Numbered from the stretch's first letter, positions 16,828-26,414 are shown. The stretch is 64,000 bases of DNA from Dyadobacter psychrotolerans (GCF_004349265.1 NZ_SMFL01000001.1:310001-374000), one strand, 5' to 3'. Notes: generated by a model from the letters alone, not told the origin. Translations and numbers: made by a program.

Positions 16828-17922
16828 TTGGAATTGCCAAGCAACAAATCTTCTGTACAATTACGCAGCGCACTGCGGCAACAGATCACCGATCTGAAAG
16901 CGCCGGATTTTGAAAACCTAGCTTTGCAGATTTTCCGTTACCAGGCAACACATAATCCCATTTACCATCAGTACCTGACCAATCTCAAAACCGATGTAAC
17001 CCGTGTGGAGCAGCTGACGGAGATTCCGTTTCTTCCCATCCAATTCTTCAAGCACCACCTCATCCAAACCGGTCAGCCACCCGCACCTGCGGCTACATTC
17101 GAAAGCAGCGGAACTACTGCAAAGCAGACGCCGGAACGTACTGCTACTGCAACCATGGCACCTGTAACAAGCCGTCATACACTGTTTGATGCCCCACTCT
17201 ACAACTCGGTTTCCACCAGCATCTTTCAGCAGCATTACGGCGACCTGACCAACTACCATATTCTCGCACTGCTGCCATCATACCTTGAACGAAACAACTC
17301 GTCTCTGGTGTATATGATGAACAATTTTATTGATCAGACAGCCTCAGAATTGTCCGGGTTTTATCTGAACAATACCGGAGAAATGCTGGACAGACTCCGT
17401 TATCTTTCCCAAAATCCGGACGGCAAAACGGTTCTGCTCATGGGAGTAACCTTCGCATTGCTTGACCTCGCGGAAAGTGATCTTGATTTTTCTTTTTTAA
17501 AAAACATCAAAAATCTGATCATCATGGATACCGGCGGCATGAAAGGACGCCGTCAGGAATTGCTGCGCGAAGAAGTGCACGATATTTTAACATCCGGCTT
17601 TGGTGTTCCTTCCATCCATTCAGAGTATGGAATGACCGAGTTACTTTCTCAGGGATATTCCAACGGTGAAGGGCTTTTTAACCCCGGCTACACGATGCGC
17701 ATTTTGCTGCGGGACATAAACGACCCCTTTTCTCTTCATGATCACAATCTGTCGGTTTCCAAAACCGGAGGCATCAACGCCATAGACTTAGCCAATCTGG
17801 ATACATGTTCCTTTATAGAAACGCAGGACCTTGGCAGATTTGGAACGGAACCGGGTACTTTTTACGTAATGGGTCGTTTTGACAATTCAGACATACGCGG
17901 ATGTAACCTTATGGTACTTTAA
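16828..17922 (+). CDS. LuxE/PaaK-like acyl-activating protein
   Basis: A 364-residue cytoplasmic protein of the acyl-protein synthetase (LuxE) branch of the adenylate-forming superfamily, which activates a carboxylic acid with ATP. The Ser/Thr-rich phosphate loop is FESSGTTAKQ (93-97), and the SEYGMTELLSQ motif corresponds to the A5 region. Starting at a TTG codon is unusual; I keep it because no ATG precedes the conserved region and the -7 element is 25 bp upstream. No luciferase, reductase or polyketide genes are near, so the acyl substrate is unknown. Some Bacteroidota relatives sit in fatty-acid or pigment loci, but this one stands alone. Confidence 0.8.
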   Translation: MELPSNKSSVQLRSALRQQITDLKAPDFENLALQIFRYQATHNPIYHQYLTNLKTDVTRVEQLTEIPFLPIQFFKHHLIQTGQPPAPAATFESSGTTAKQTPERTATATMAPVTSRHTLFDAPLYNSVSTSIFQQHYGDLTNYHILALLPSYLERNNSSLVYMMNNFIDQTASELSGFYLNNTGEMLDRLRYLSQNPDGKTVLLMGVTFALLDLAESDLDFSFLKNIKNLIIMDTGGMKGRRQELLREEVHDILTSGFGVPSIHSEYGMTELLSQGYSNGEGLFNPGYTMRILLRDINDPFSLHDHNLSVSKTGGINAIDLANLDTCSFIETQDLGRFGTEPGTFYVMGRFDNSDIRGCNLMVL

Positions 17923-18166
17923 GCGCATTTAACAACCATTATTAAATCCGCAAATCTCGTCCATTCTGCTTTTGGCCAAACATTAATTTAATTTTAATAT
18001 TTGTATCAAATTGATTTGTAGCTAAATATCGTTCTGACCTTTATATAGAATTGTTCTAACAAATCAATAACAGAGAATATTTCCTAAATTAGCCGGATTG
18101 TTTTAATTGCATTTATCTAATGTATTTTTACACTTTTGGATTGTTAACCTATAGTAAATATATCAA

Positions 18167-18766
18167 ATGAAAAGACGTGATGCACTAGGCCGTGTGGCGC
18201 TGATAATGGGTGGTGCACTTTCCGCCCCCACCATGCTGGCTTTTCTTGAAGGCTGCAAAAAAGCAGGCGACACTGCAACCGGAATTACCTTCCCGTTTCC
18301 CGCGGAAAGAAAGACAATGGTTTCAGAAATTGCTGAAATAATCATTCCCAAGACCGATACCCCGGGCGCAAAAGATGCCAAGGTTGGCGAGTTTGTGGAG
18401 ATGATGTTAAAAGACTGTTACACAGAGAAAGACCAGAACAGTTTTAACAAAGGATTGGAAGAACTCGAGAAAAAGGATTTCCTGAAAGCTACACCTGCGG
18501 AGCAGACCAATATCCTTAAAGAAATGGAAGCTTCTGCAAAAGCAGAAATGACCAAAGCCGGAGAAGAAAAGAAAAAATACACCGAAGCTGGTAAAGAATA
18601 TACAGATGCCGGAGTTCCTTTTTTCAGACTTATGAAAGAACTGACATTGCTGGGCTATTTTACCTCAGAACCAGGCGCTACACAGGCGTTGGATTATGTG
18701 GCGGTACCGGGGCGATATGACGGCTGCATCGATTTAAAACCGGGCCAGAAAGCTTACGCAATGTAA
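18167..18766 (+). CDS. Gluconate 2-dehydrogenase subunit 3 family protein
   Basis: A 199-residue exported protein. It begins MKRRDALGRVALIMGG, a twin-arginine-type signal (R3-R4) followed by a hydrophobic stretch and a Cys in LEGCKK that may be a lipid anchor. The mature part has the SEIAEIIIPKTDTPGAKDA motif of the gluconate 2-dehydrogenase small (gamma) subunit family, then a Lys/Glu-rich helical insert and the C-terminal YDGCIDL. It normally assembles with a GMC flavoprotein, and such a gene follows 86 bp downstream. It may help fold, secrete or anchor that enzyme. Cytochrome c subunits are not in the window. Confidence 0.88.
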   Translation: MKRRDALGRVALIMGGALSAPTMLAFLEGCKKAGDTATGITFPFPAERKTMVSEIAEIIIPKTDTPGAKDAKVGEFVEMMLKDCYTEKDQNSFNKGLEELEKKDFLKATPAEQTNILKEMEASAKAEMTKAGEEKKKYTEAGKEYTDAGVPFFRLMKELTLLGYFTSEPGATQALDYVAVPGRYDGCIDLKPGQKAYAM

Positions 18767-18852
18767 ATAATGGAGGATGGAGAAAAGGAGAAAGTAAAAA
18801 TCCTTTGAACGTTCGGTTTTTTCAAAAATATCAAATCTGAAAATTATTCATC

Positions 18853-20571
18853 ATGAATTTAAATATTAAAGCGACCAAACAGGCTACGTTCGATGCGATC
18901 GTGGTTGGGTCAGGAATCAGCGGCGGATGGGCAGCAAAAGAGCTTTGTGAAAAAGGTTTAAAAGTTTTGATGCTGGAAAGAGGCCGTGATATCAAACATA
19001 TAACAGACTACAAAACAGCAACACTTGCTCCGTGGGAACTTGAACAGCGTGGCCGTGTAACGACCGTTGCCAAAGAAGAATACTGGGCAGGAATGCGTAC
19101 CGGATATACCGCCAACTCTGAGCACCGGTATCTTTTTGAAAACGATAAAGAGAATCCGTATAAAGAAACCCGTGGTTTTGACTGGATTCGTGCATACCAC
19201 ACCGGCGGCCGTTCACTGTTGTGGGGACGCCAGAGTTACAGGTTGAATCCTATGGATTTTGAAGCCAATGCCAAAGATGGTATCTCCATCGACTGGCCGG
19301 TACGTTACGATGAAATTGCGCCATGGTATGATTATGTTGAAAAATTTGCCGGAATCAGTGGTGCAAAAGACGGTCTTGATGTATTGCCGGACGGACAATA
19401 TCTGCCACCAATGCAAATGAACTGCGTTGAAAAAACAGTAAAAGGAGAAATCGAAAAGAAATTTGCCGGGCGTCACATGATCATGGGACGTGCTGCACAT
19501 TTAACACAGCCTCAGGCATTTCACACCGAACTTGGCCGTGCTGCCTGTCAGTTCCGCAACATGTGTATGCGTGGCTGTCCGTATGGTGCCTATTTTAGTA
19601 CGCAGTCTTCCACTTTGCCTGCTGCACAAAAAACAGGTAACCTTACTTTAATAAATGATTCAATCGTTTCTGAATTGATTTATGATGACAAAGCAGGTAA
19701 AGTAACCGGTGTGCGTATTATAGATCAGAACACGCTGGAAACAAAAGAATATTACGCGAAGATCATTTTTATGAATGCTTCTGCCATTGCTTCTGCATCT
19801 ATTCTGATGAATTCCAAGTCGAAGCGATTCCCAAATGGATTGGGTAACGAAAGCGACCAGCTTGGCCGTAATATCATGGACCATCACCTTGCTGTGGGTG
19901 CACGCGGTACCATGCCGGGTTATGAAGATAAATATTATTTCGGACGCCGTGCAAACGGAATTTATGTACCAAGGTATCGTAACTGGGGCGCTGACAAACG
20001 TGATTATTTGCGCGGATTTGGTTACCAGGGTGGTGCAAGCCGTGATAGCTGGGGACGTGGCGCAGGAATGGACGGATTCGGTGCCGATTTCAAAAAGGCA
20101 CTTACAGAACCTGGCGCGTGGAATATGAACCTTGGTGGTTTTGGTGAAATGCTGCCGGACGAAAAAAACCGTTTCACGCTTCACCCGACAGAAAAAGATA
20201 AATGGGGACTTCCTGTTGTTGTTTTTGATGCTGCTTATGGTGATAATGAGAAAAAAATGCGGGTAGATATGATGAATGATGCGGCAGAAATGCTTGAAGC
20301 TGCCGGGTTAACCAACGTAACGCCGTACAACGACGAATCCAAGCATCCCGGAATTGGTATACACGAAATGGGTACAGCCAGAATGGGTAATGATCCTAAA
20401 ACGTCGGTATTGAATAAACACAACCAGATCTGGGGAGCTGAAAACGTTTACGTAACGGATGGTGCGTTCATGACATCTGCATCCTGCGTCAATCCTTCGC
20501 TTACCTACATGGCCATGACGGCACGTGCAGCCGATCACGCTGTGAAGGAATTAAAGAAAATGAACGTTTAG
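18853..20571 (+). CDS. GMC-family FAD-dependent oxidoreductase
   Basis: A 572-residue flavoprotein that oxidises a sugar or alcohol. It has the dinucleotide-binding motif VVGSGISGGWAAKEL (G19, G21, G24) and E42 (LERG), a Cys-rich stretch CQFRNMCMRGCPYGAY typical of the gluconate/sorbitol-type branch, and the GMC C-terminus with the catalytic-type His in GIHEMGTARMG and Asn in CVNPSLTYMAMTARAADH. There is no signal peptide, so it could be exported folded with the Tat-signal subunit encoded upstream. The substrate is unknown; relatives oxidise gluconate, glucose or glucosides. A terminator follows. Confidence 0.92.
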   Translation: MNLNIKATKQATFDAIVVGSGISGGWAAKELCEKGLKVLMLERGRDIKHITDYKTATLAPWELEQRGRVTTVAKEEYWAGMRTGYTANSEHRYLFENDKENPYKETRGFDWIRAYHTGGRSLLWGRQSYRLNPMDFEANAKDGISIDWPVRYDEIAPWYDYVEKFAGISGAKDGLDVLPDGQYLPPMQMNCVEKTVKGEIEKKFAGRHMIMGRAAHLTQPQAFHTELGRAACQFRNMCMRGCPYGAYFSTQSSTLPAAQKTGNLTLINDSIVSELIYDDKAGKVTGVRIIDQNTLETKEYYAKIIFMNASAIASASILMNSKSKRFPNGLGNESDQLGRNIMDHHLAVGARGTMPGYEDKYYFGRRANGIYVPRYRNWGADKRDYLRGFGYQGGASRDSWGRGAGMDGFGADFKKALTEPGAWNMNLGGFGEMLPDEKNRFTLHPTEKDKWGLPVVVFDAAYGDNEKKMRVDMMNDAAEMLEAAGLTNVTPYNDESKHPGIGIHEMGTARMGNDPKTSVLNKHNQIWGAENVYVTDGAFMTSASCVNPSLTYMAMTARAADHAVKELKKMNV

Positions 20572-20599
20572 TCGATTCAGAAAGAATATTTTTTATATA

Positions 20600-20639
20600 A
20601 AAACCTCATTGGGTAAATCTGATGAGGTTTTTTCTTTTT
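20600..20639 (+). terminator. Rho-independent terminator after the GMC oxidoreductase
   Basis: A perfect 10-bp stem (20600-20609 with 20622-20631), 12-nt loop and a T-rich tail (20628-20639). Confidence 0.87.
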
Positions 20640-20718
20640 AACTGCATGGCCCGAATCATGCGTAAAAGCGTAATTTATCTGCCGCGAATAAATATTCAAT
20701 ATAACCCCGCATCCGCTA

Positions 20719-21909
20719 TTGAAAGATTCTCCTCTATCTCCCGTTCAGCGTGTATCTTCCATTGATGCTTACCGCGGATTTGTAATGCTGCTGATGATGG
20801 CAGAAGTATTGCGCTTCGGGCAGGTTGCTGAGGCCTTACCGGAAAGTACGTTCTGGGCATTTCTCGATTTCCAGCAAAGCCATGTCTCCTGGGTTGGCTG
20901 TTCGCTTCACGATCTGATCCAACCATCGTTTTCTTTTCTCGTCGGAGTAGCCCTGCCCTACTCCATCGCCAGCCGGGCTGGTCGGGAACAAAGTCGTACA
21001 ATGATGTGGTTTCATACATTTCGCCGGTCACTGATCCTGATTCTCCTGGGTTTCTTTTTGCGCTCCCTTCATAAGGAACAAACTAACTTCACTTTTGAAG
21101 ACACACTGACTCAGATTGGACTTGGCTATCCAGTGTTGTTTGCGCTTGGATTCCGATCTGAACGGGTTCAATGGGCAGCTCTGATTTCTATTCTTGTCGG
21201 TTACTTTATATTCTTTGCCGCCTATCCATTGCCTGGCCTCTACTTCGACTGGGCAGAAACAGGCATTACTGCAGATTGGGAACATAACCTGACCGGTTTT
21301 GCAGCGCACTGGAATAAAAACACCAATGCTGCCTGGGCTTTTGATCGCTGGTTTTTGAACCTGTTTTCAAGGGAATCCCCTTTTCGTTTTAATGGAGGAG
21401 GTTATAGCACGCTTAGCTTTATTCCGACACTAGGCACAATGATTCTTGGACTTATTGCAGGAAAATGGCTTAAAAACAATTTGGCAGGTTCATCTTTGAT
21501 AGGCAGGTATCTGGTTACCTCAGCGGTACTTTTTGCAGTTGCCGTTTTATTAGATCTCTTCGGTATCAACCCTATTGTAAAGAGAATCTGGACACCGGCC
21601 TGGACTTTATTCAGCGGCGGCTGGTGTTTCCTGTTGCTGTCAGGTTTTTATTTTATTGTTGATATAAAACAAAATGCTTCATGGTTCAAATTACTGATCG
21701 TCATCGGAAGCAACTCGATTGCCGCTTATATTCTTGCTGATACACTGGCCGGGTTTATTAATCATTCCTTCCGGATTCATCTGGGGCAAAACTATGATGT
21801 TTTGTTTGGAGAAGCTTACCGTTCCCTGATCAGCGGAGGACTGGTATTATTGATTGAATTCTGGGTTTTGTATAGTCTTTACAAAAGAAAAGTATTTATC
21901 AGAATATAA
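20719..21909 (+). CDS. Membrane acyltransferase (NagX/DUF5009-like)
   Basis: A 396-residue membrane protein with about eleven hydrophobic segments. It begins with the family signature SIDAYRGFVMLLMM and the loop SHVSWVGCSLHDLIQPSFSFLVG. This is the layout of heparan-alpha-glucosaminide N-acetyltransferase/DUF5009 (YeiB-like) proteins, which move an acyl group across a membrane to an extracytoplasmic sugar. The start codon appears to be TTG; no ATG occurs before the conserved SIDAYRGF block. A nearby sugar-oxidising pair hints at carbohydrate metabolism, but no direct partner is visible. Confidence 0.82.
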   Translation: MKDSPLSPVQRVSSIDAYRGFVMLLMMAEVLRFGQVAEALPESTFWAFLDFQQSHVSWVGCSLHDLIQPSFSFLVGVALPYSIASRAGREQSRTMMWFHTFRRSLILILLGFFLRSLHKEQTNFTFEDTLTQIGLGYPVLFALGFRSERVQWAALISILVGYFIFFAAYPLPGLYFDWAETGITADWEHNLTGFAAHWNKNTNAAWAFDRWFLNLFSRESPFRFNGGGYSTLSFIPTLGTMILGLIAGKWLKNNLAGSSLIGRYLVTSAVLFAVAVLLDLFGINPIVKRIWTPAWTLFSGGWCFLLLSGFYFIVDIKQNASWFKLLIVIGSNSIAAYILADTLAGFINHSFRIHLGQNYDVLFGEAYRSLISGGLVLLIEFWVLYSLYKRKVFIRI

Positions 21910-21965
21910 TTTCATTAAACTGAGCCGAACCCAATATCTTACAAGATCAACTATTCATTCTTCTG

Positions 21966-21973
21966 TATCTTTG
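21966..21973 (+). promoter_or_regulatory. -7 element (TATCTTTG) for the VOC gene
   Basis: TATCTTTG fits TAnnTTTG and is 24 bp upstream of the ATG at 21998, which supports that start over an upstream in-frame one. Confidence 0.55.
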
Positions 21974-21997
21974 AAAAAATTACAGACAACCAAACGC

Positions 21998-22387
21998 ATG
22001 CAGCTTTTAAAATCAGTTCATCACATCGCCATCATTTGTTCGGACTACGAAAAGTCTAAAAATTTTTACACTGAAATTCTGGGTTTTGATACCGATAGAG
22101 AGGTTTACCGGGAGGAAAGAGATTCCTACAAACTTGACCTTTCTTTACATGGACAATACTGTATCGAGTTGTTTTCTTTCCCAAATCCTCCTGCCCGGCC
22201 TTCACGTCCCGAAGCATGTGGTTTACGGCATATTGCTTTTCAGGTGAGCAACATTGAAGAAGCGATCAGCCATTTTCAGTCAAAAGGAATTGTAACAGAG
22301 CCAGTCAGAATCGATCAGTTCACGGACAGGAAATTTACCTTCTTCGCAGATCCTGACGACTTGCCAATTGAACTTTACGAAATTTGA
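21998..22387 (+). CDS. VOC-family protein (glyoxalase/SMU1112c-like)
   Basis: A 129-residue metal-dependent vicinal-oxygen-chelate protein. Two beta-alpha-beta-beta-beta repeats are visible: SVHHIAIICSDYEKSKNFYTE at the start (H8 likely a metal ligand) and GLRHIAFQVSNIEEAISHFQ in the second half, followed by FFADPDDLPIELYEI, where E is usually a ligand. The SMU1112c/YaeR-like group has no firmly known substrate, though lactoylglutathione lyase-like annotation is common. The longer frame from 21854 overlaps the preceding gene and is not needed. Confidence 0.86.
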   Translation: MQLLKSVHHIAIICSDYEKSKNFYTEILGFDTDREVYREERDSYKLDLSLHGQYCIELFSFPNPPARPSRPEACGLRHIAFQVSNIEEAISHFQSKGIVTEPVRIDQFTDRKFTFFADPDDLPIELYEI

Positions 22388-22521
22388 TTGACGCTTCCTG
22401 ACACAGAATCCAAAATATTCCCTGAACATTTCTAAATATTCTGTTTCATATCTTGAAAAATTGTGACGAACAGTAGACGGACACGTCTATTTCTCAAATT
22501 ATCACAAACACTATTAAGATT

Positions 22522-23202
22522 ATGAAAAAGTATTTTGCAGAATTTATCGGAACGTTCTGGCTTGTTCTTGGCGGATGTGGCAGCGCTGCTCTTTCAGCAG
22601 CATTCCCGCATGTTGGTATTGGGCTATTAGGCGTTTCATTTGCGTTCGGGCTCACCGTGTTATCTATTGCGTATTCGCTTGGTCACATTTCAGGCGCACA
22701 CCTCAACCCGGCCGTTTCCGTTGGACTTTGGATTGGCGGAAGATTTTCCGCGAAGGATTTGCTTCCCTACATTATCTCACAAATTTTCGGAGGTATTGTT
22801 GCAGCCGCTGTACTTCAGTTTATCGTAACAGGCAACGGAAGTGTCATTGGTGATTTCGCAGCAAATGGTTACGGAGAGCATTCTCCCGGCAAATACAGCA
22901 TGGCCGCTGGCCTGGTAACTGAATTTGTAATGACATTTATTTTTCTGATCGTTATTTTAGGAGCAACGGATAAAAAAAGCTCCATAGGTTTTGCCGGGCT
23001 GGCAATTGGTTTGGCTCTTACTTTAATTCACCTGATCAGTATTCCGGTAACCAATACATCGGTCAATCCGGCCAGAAGTATCAGTCAGGCAATATTTGTG
23101 GGCGGCTGGGCTTTGGAACAATTGTGGCTGTTTATTATAGCCCCTGTTGCAGGAGCGATTTTTGCTGGAATTGTATATAAATTTCTTAATTCAGAAGACT
23201 AA
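22522..23202 (+). CDS. aqpZ: Aquaporin Z
   Basis: A 226-residue water channel of the MIP family with six transmembrane helices and two half-helix NPA loops: [12 protein letters not shown] in the first half and [11 protein letters not shown] in the second. The start [22 protein letters not shown] is near-identical in style to AqpZ, and the arginine of the second NPA loop, part of the selectivity filter, is present. It should allow osmotic water flow across the inner membrane. Its TAA stop codon is adjacent to the restored stop codon of the convergent frameshifted gene (TAATTA at 23200-23205). Confidence 0.94.
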   Translation: MKKYFAEFIGTFWLVLGGCGSAALSAAFPHVGIGLLGVSFAFGLTVLSIAYSLGHISGAHLNPAVSVGLWIGGRFSAKDLLPYIISQIFGGIVAAAVLQFIVTGNGSVIGDFAANGYGEHSPGKYSMAAGLVTEFVMTFIFLIVILGATDKKSSIGFAGLAIGLALTLIHLISIPVTNTSVNPARSISQAIFVGGWALEQLWLFIIAPVAGAIFAGIVYKFLNSED

Positions 23203-23681
23203 TTACGCAGCAGTATTCAGCTGTAAACTTTTGATGTTATTCCCTTCTTGTTTGGACAGTATTTCATAAAATTCTGAAATTCTGTCCAAATGATCTCCCA
23301 ATACACGACGCGTTTCAGAGTCGCTTTCCAAGTTTGAAACCAACGATTTATAGGACTGAAGTACTTTCTCCCTTCATTCTTTTTCAGATAACCTGCTATC
23401 TCTTCTTTTTCCTCAATACCTTTCATCAGATTTTTGTCTGAATTAGTTAAAGACAGCTCTCCCAGATCCTTATCAGTCATAAAACATTTGAAGTAGTCGT
23501 AAATCCAGCGAATTTCCTTTTGGAATAATACGGCACTGATATGCCCCTGTGTGAGCATCCTTCTTAAAGGTCCCATGCTATCTTTTCTCAATGCTTCCAG
23601 ATACAGGTTTTCTCTCCTTTTTTGTGCGCTCCAAAGTGCACTGATTTTTAATACAAACTCACTTGCCTGTGCCTTTTCCAT
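23203..23681 (-). pseudogene. Frameshifted DUF2383/PA2169-like four-helix-bundle gene
   Basis: The intact frame from the ATG at 23681 encodes an amphipathic helical protein (helices around ALRKDSMGPLRRMLTQ and IEEKEEIAGYLKKNE), but after about residue 104 it becomes a low-quality frame, rich in Trp and Tyr, that stops at 23217. In the -1 frame the sequence instead continues as a regular helix with heptads (EKVLQSYKSLVSNLESD, then LGDHLDRISEFYEIL) and stops at 23203. A single missing base near 23370-23372, where the minus strand has GGG, restores a 159-residue protein. A stop codon just upstream in the new frame shows the change must be at that spot. The whole fits the ferritin-like four-helix DUF2383/PA2169 family, but that family match is by eye. 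It is either a real disruption or a sequencing error. Confidence 0.7.
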
Positions 23682-24037
23682 AACCGTCCTCCAAAAGTTG
23701 AATATGAAAAATAACTCACAATAATTATGCCCAAAACAGGCTAAAAAGGCACTTTATAGCTTTAATATAAGTTAAAGTTAAATTAGTTACATGCAGTGAC
23801 AAAAAACTTTATGTTAGCCACATTTTCGATTTTTCTGCGTAATGTAATTGAGGTGTTACTTCCATGGTTCAACCCACAGGAAATGAAAAATGAGATCCTC
23901 AAATAGCGTGCGAAAGGCGCTCACATTTTTATACTGTATGGAAACAGCATAACTTTACCGGGTTAATCATAATAGAAAGCTGTATAATCAGTTTTAACAA
24001 AGCTTTAAGTTTTACCAGTTAAGAATCCAAGATTGAT
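23682..24037. other. Gene-free interval before the prolyl isomerase operon
   Basis: 356 bp with no gene I can support firmly. It contains a 31-codon ORF (23811-23906, plus strand) beginning MLATFSIFLRNVIEVLLPW, hydrophobic then charged, which could be a small membrane peptide but could equally be chance. No terminator or clear promoter is seen, apart from a TAACTTTA sequence about 80 bp upstream of the next gene. Confidence 0.4.
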
Positions 24038-26332
24038 ATGTTTAAACGAATTTCGATATTTTGCCTGCTCCTGACCTGCATTTTCACTTCCTGCCGCAAG
24101 CCCGCCTCAACACAAAAAACTGTTACTGCCGAAGCTCCTGCACTAGTAGAAATCGGAAACGAGAAATTCTCCCAGGCAGATTTCCTGGATTCATACGAAA
24201 AAAATAAGGCCGCATCCGACTCATCGCGATCATTGACTCCCGAAGAATACCTGAATCTTTACACTGATGTGAAAATCAAGGTGATGCAGGCAAAAAAAGA
24301 AGGCCGTGATACGACTTCAGACTACAAAGAAGAAATAAATTCATACTATAACCAGCTGGCCAAAAATTTCCTGGTCGACAAAGCGCTTGTTGAAAAGCTG
24401 GCCAATGAGGCTTACAACAGAATGAAACAGGAAGTACGGGCTTCACATATTTTGATAGCCGTACCCGAAGATGCGTCACCGGCCGATACGCTGGAAGCCT
24501 ACCGTGCTGCAATCGCCCTGCGAGGTCGTTTGGAAGAAGGAGCTGATTTTGGGGAAATGGCTGAACGTTTTTCCAAAGATCCTTCCGCAGTAAAAAATAA
24601 GGGAGACCTGGGTTATTTCACTTCTTTCCAAACCATTTATCCTTTTGAAAATGCAGCTTACAGTTTACCTGTCGGCAAAATATCTAACCCGGTACGTTCC
24701 AAAACCGGATATCATATTATCAAGGTTATTGACAGACGCGCCAGCAGAGGGATGGTCCGGGTTGCACATATTATGATCCAGGTGGATTCTACCTCTACAC
24801 CAGTACAGAAAGAACTGGCAAAATCAAAAATCGACGAAGCTTATGCAAAATTACAGGCGGGCAATGATTGGGATAATGTAGTAGAAACATATTCAACAGA
24901 CAGCCAGTCACGTAAAAATCAGGGGTTACTTCCTATGTTTGGTACAGGACAAATGGTGCCTGAAATCGAAGAAGCAGCATTTAATCTGAATAAAACTGGA
25001 AACTATTCGAAACCTGTGCTGACTATTTATGGCTGGCATATTGTGAAACTTGTAGAGAAAAAATCGATAGAACCGTACGCAGCGATGGCATCTTCGTTAA
25101 GGCAAAAGGTGGTGACAGACTCACGCGGAAAAGTAATTGATGAAACCAATGCTCAGCGTTTGAGAAAAAAATACACTGTCACCGAATCACCGGAAGCCTG
25201 GAAAATCATTTCTGCATTAGCTGACAGCAGTATTTTAACAGCGAAGTGGGACTATGCAAGAGCTGTATCTGCCGACTGGTCTACAACTGTGCTTTTTAAT
25301 ATTGAACAACGACCTTATTACGCTTTGGAATTTCTTAACGCTTTGAAATCGCAGCAAAAAGTAAAACTAAAAGGGTCTTCTCCGACAGTGGTTTTCAGAC
25401 GATACTACCAGGATTATCTTACCAGCAAACTTTCAGCATACGAAAAAGAACATCTGGAAGAATCCAGTCCTGAATTCCGCAGTTTGATTAATGAAATCAG
25501 GGAAGGCGTTCTGTTATCGCAGGTAATGGAAGAACATGTCTGGCAAAAATCCCTGTCAGATTCTCTTGGCCAAAAAGCTTTTTATGAAAAAAACAAAACA
25601 CAGTTTTCATTTCCAGAACGGGCAAAAGCCAGTCTGATTATGGCTCCGGATACGCAGACCATTAACTCCATTAAAAAAACACTTGCCCAACGCCCTTACC
25701 GCCTGGAAAGAAAAGGGAGTGAGTTGTTATTTGCCGAGGGTATCAGCGATCTGAATCAACAGCAGACCGAAGAGATGTTTGATCTGTTTGCAATCATGCA
25801 GCGAAATCCGGATTATCTGGTGGAAGTAGCCGGTTACCGTTCTGCTCAGGAACCGGAATCAACTTCGGCAAGCCGGATAAAAAATGTGATTAAATATCTC
25901 AACTCAAAAAACATTTCTATCGTTAGAATTATTGAGAAAGATTACGGATCGTTCCGCCCGTCTATGGAACCTGCACGTAACCGCAGAATCGCTTTTCAAT
26001 TTTACAGTAATTCCCGGAAAGATGTAGAGAAAGTTTATAATTCTGAAACCCCGGAATCCGTTATGATTCAGGAAGGTTATTTTACCAAAGAAAACCCGTT
26101 GCTAAGCAAAGTAAAGTGGGAGGCCGGAGAACAAATGATCACAAATAACGGCAAGGCAACCTGGATACGCGTGGAGGCAATTGAACCGCCACGGCTGAAA
26201 ACATTTATGGAAGCCCGCGGAAGTGTGATCAATGCTTACCAGAAAGAACTGGAAAAACAGTGGTTATCAGGCCTGCACCAAAAATTTCCTGTGAAAGTCA
26301 ATGACCAGGAATTAGAAAAAATTAAGCGTTAA
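24038..26332 (+). CDS. Periplasmic PpiC-type peptidyl-prolyl isomerase lipoprotein
   Basis: A 764-residue lipoprotein (lipobox IFTSC, C19) with two parvulin (PpiC) domains: about residues 130-232 (starting VRASHILIAVPED, and containing GDLGYF) and 235-340 (VRVAHIMIQV, GLLPMFG). The parvulin domains isomerise peptidyl-prolyl bonds and act as chaperones. An N-terminal helical region resembles SurA's chaperone part, and the C-terminal 400 residues are helical with no named domain, including a region 600-660 with OmpA-like SRIKNVIKYLNSKNI. It should assist folding of outer-membrane proteins in the periplasm. A second such gene starts 82 bp downstream. Confidence 0.9.
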   Translation: MFKRISIFCLLLTCIFTSCRKPASTQKTVTAEAPALVEIGNEKFSQADFLDSYEKNKAASDSSRSLTPEEYLNLYTDVKIKVMQAKKEGRDTTSDYKEEINSYYNQLAKNFLVDKALVEKLANEAYNRMKQEVRASHILIAVPEDASPADTLEAYRAAIALRGRLEEGADFGEMAERFSKDPSAVKNKGDLGYFTSFQTIYPFENAAYSLPVGKISNPVRSKTGYHIIKVIDRRASRGMVRVAHIMIQVDSTSTPVQKELAKSKIDEAYAKLQAGNDWDNVVETYSTDSQSRKNQGLLPMFGTGQMVPEIEEAAFNLNKTGNYSKPVLTIYGWHIVKLVEKKSIEPYAAMASSLRQKVVTDSRGKVIDETNAQRLRKKYTVTESPEAWKIISALADSSILTAKWDYARAVSADWSTTVLFNIEQRPYYALEFLNALKSQQKVKLKGSSPTVVFRRYYQDYLTSKLSAYEKEHLEESSPEFRSLINEIREGVLLSQVMEEHVWQKSLSDSLGQKAFYEKNKTQFSFPERAKASLIMAPDTQTINSIKKTLAQRPYRLERKGSELLFAEGISDLNQQQTEEMFDLFAIMQRNPDYLVEVAGYRSAQEPESTSASRIKNVIKYLNSKNISIVRIIEKDYGSFRPSMEPARNRRIAFQFYSNSRKDVEKVYNSETPESVMIQEGYFTKENPLLSKVKWEAGEQMITNNGKATWIRVEAIEPPRLKTFMEARGSVINAYQKELEKQWLSGLHQKFPVKVNDQELEKIKR

Positions 26333-26414
26333 AACGTATTTTAGCATTTTATTACCGTAACCGTCTTTTATCAGACAAAAAACCCTGCTTAAACAGAAGA
26401 ACTTAATAATCAAT

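Noticed and set aside
19660..20184. A 174-codon open frame on the minus strand inside the GMC oxidoreductase gene
   Set aside because: Antisense shadow of a clear GMC protein; no motif or start context.
23360..23390. Programmed -1 ribosomal frameshift as an explanation of the split four-helix-bundle gene
   Set aside because: No slippery heptamer (the run has five A, then G) is placed after the TGA that bounds the new frame, and there is no clear downstream pseudoknot.
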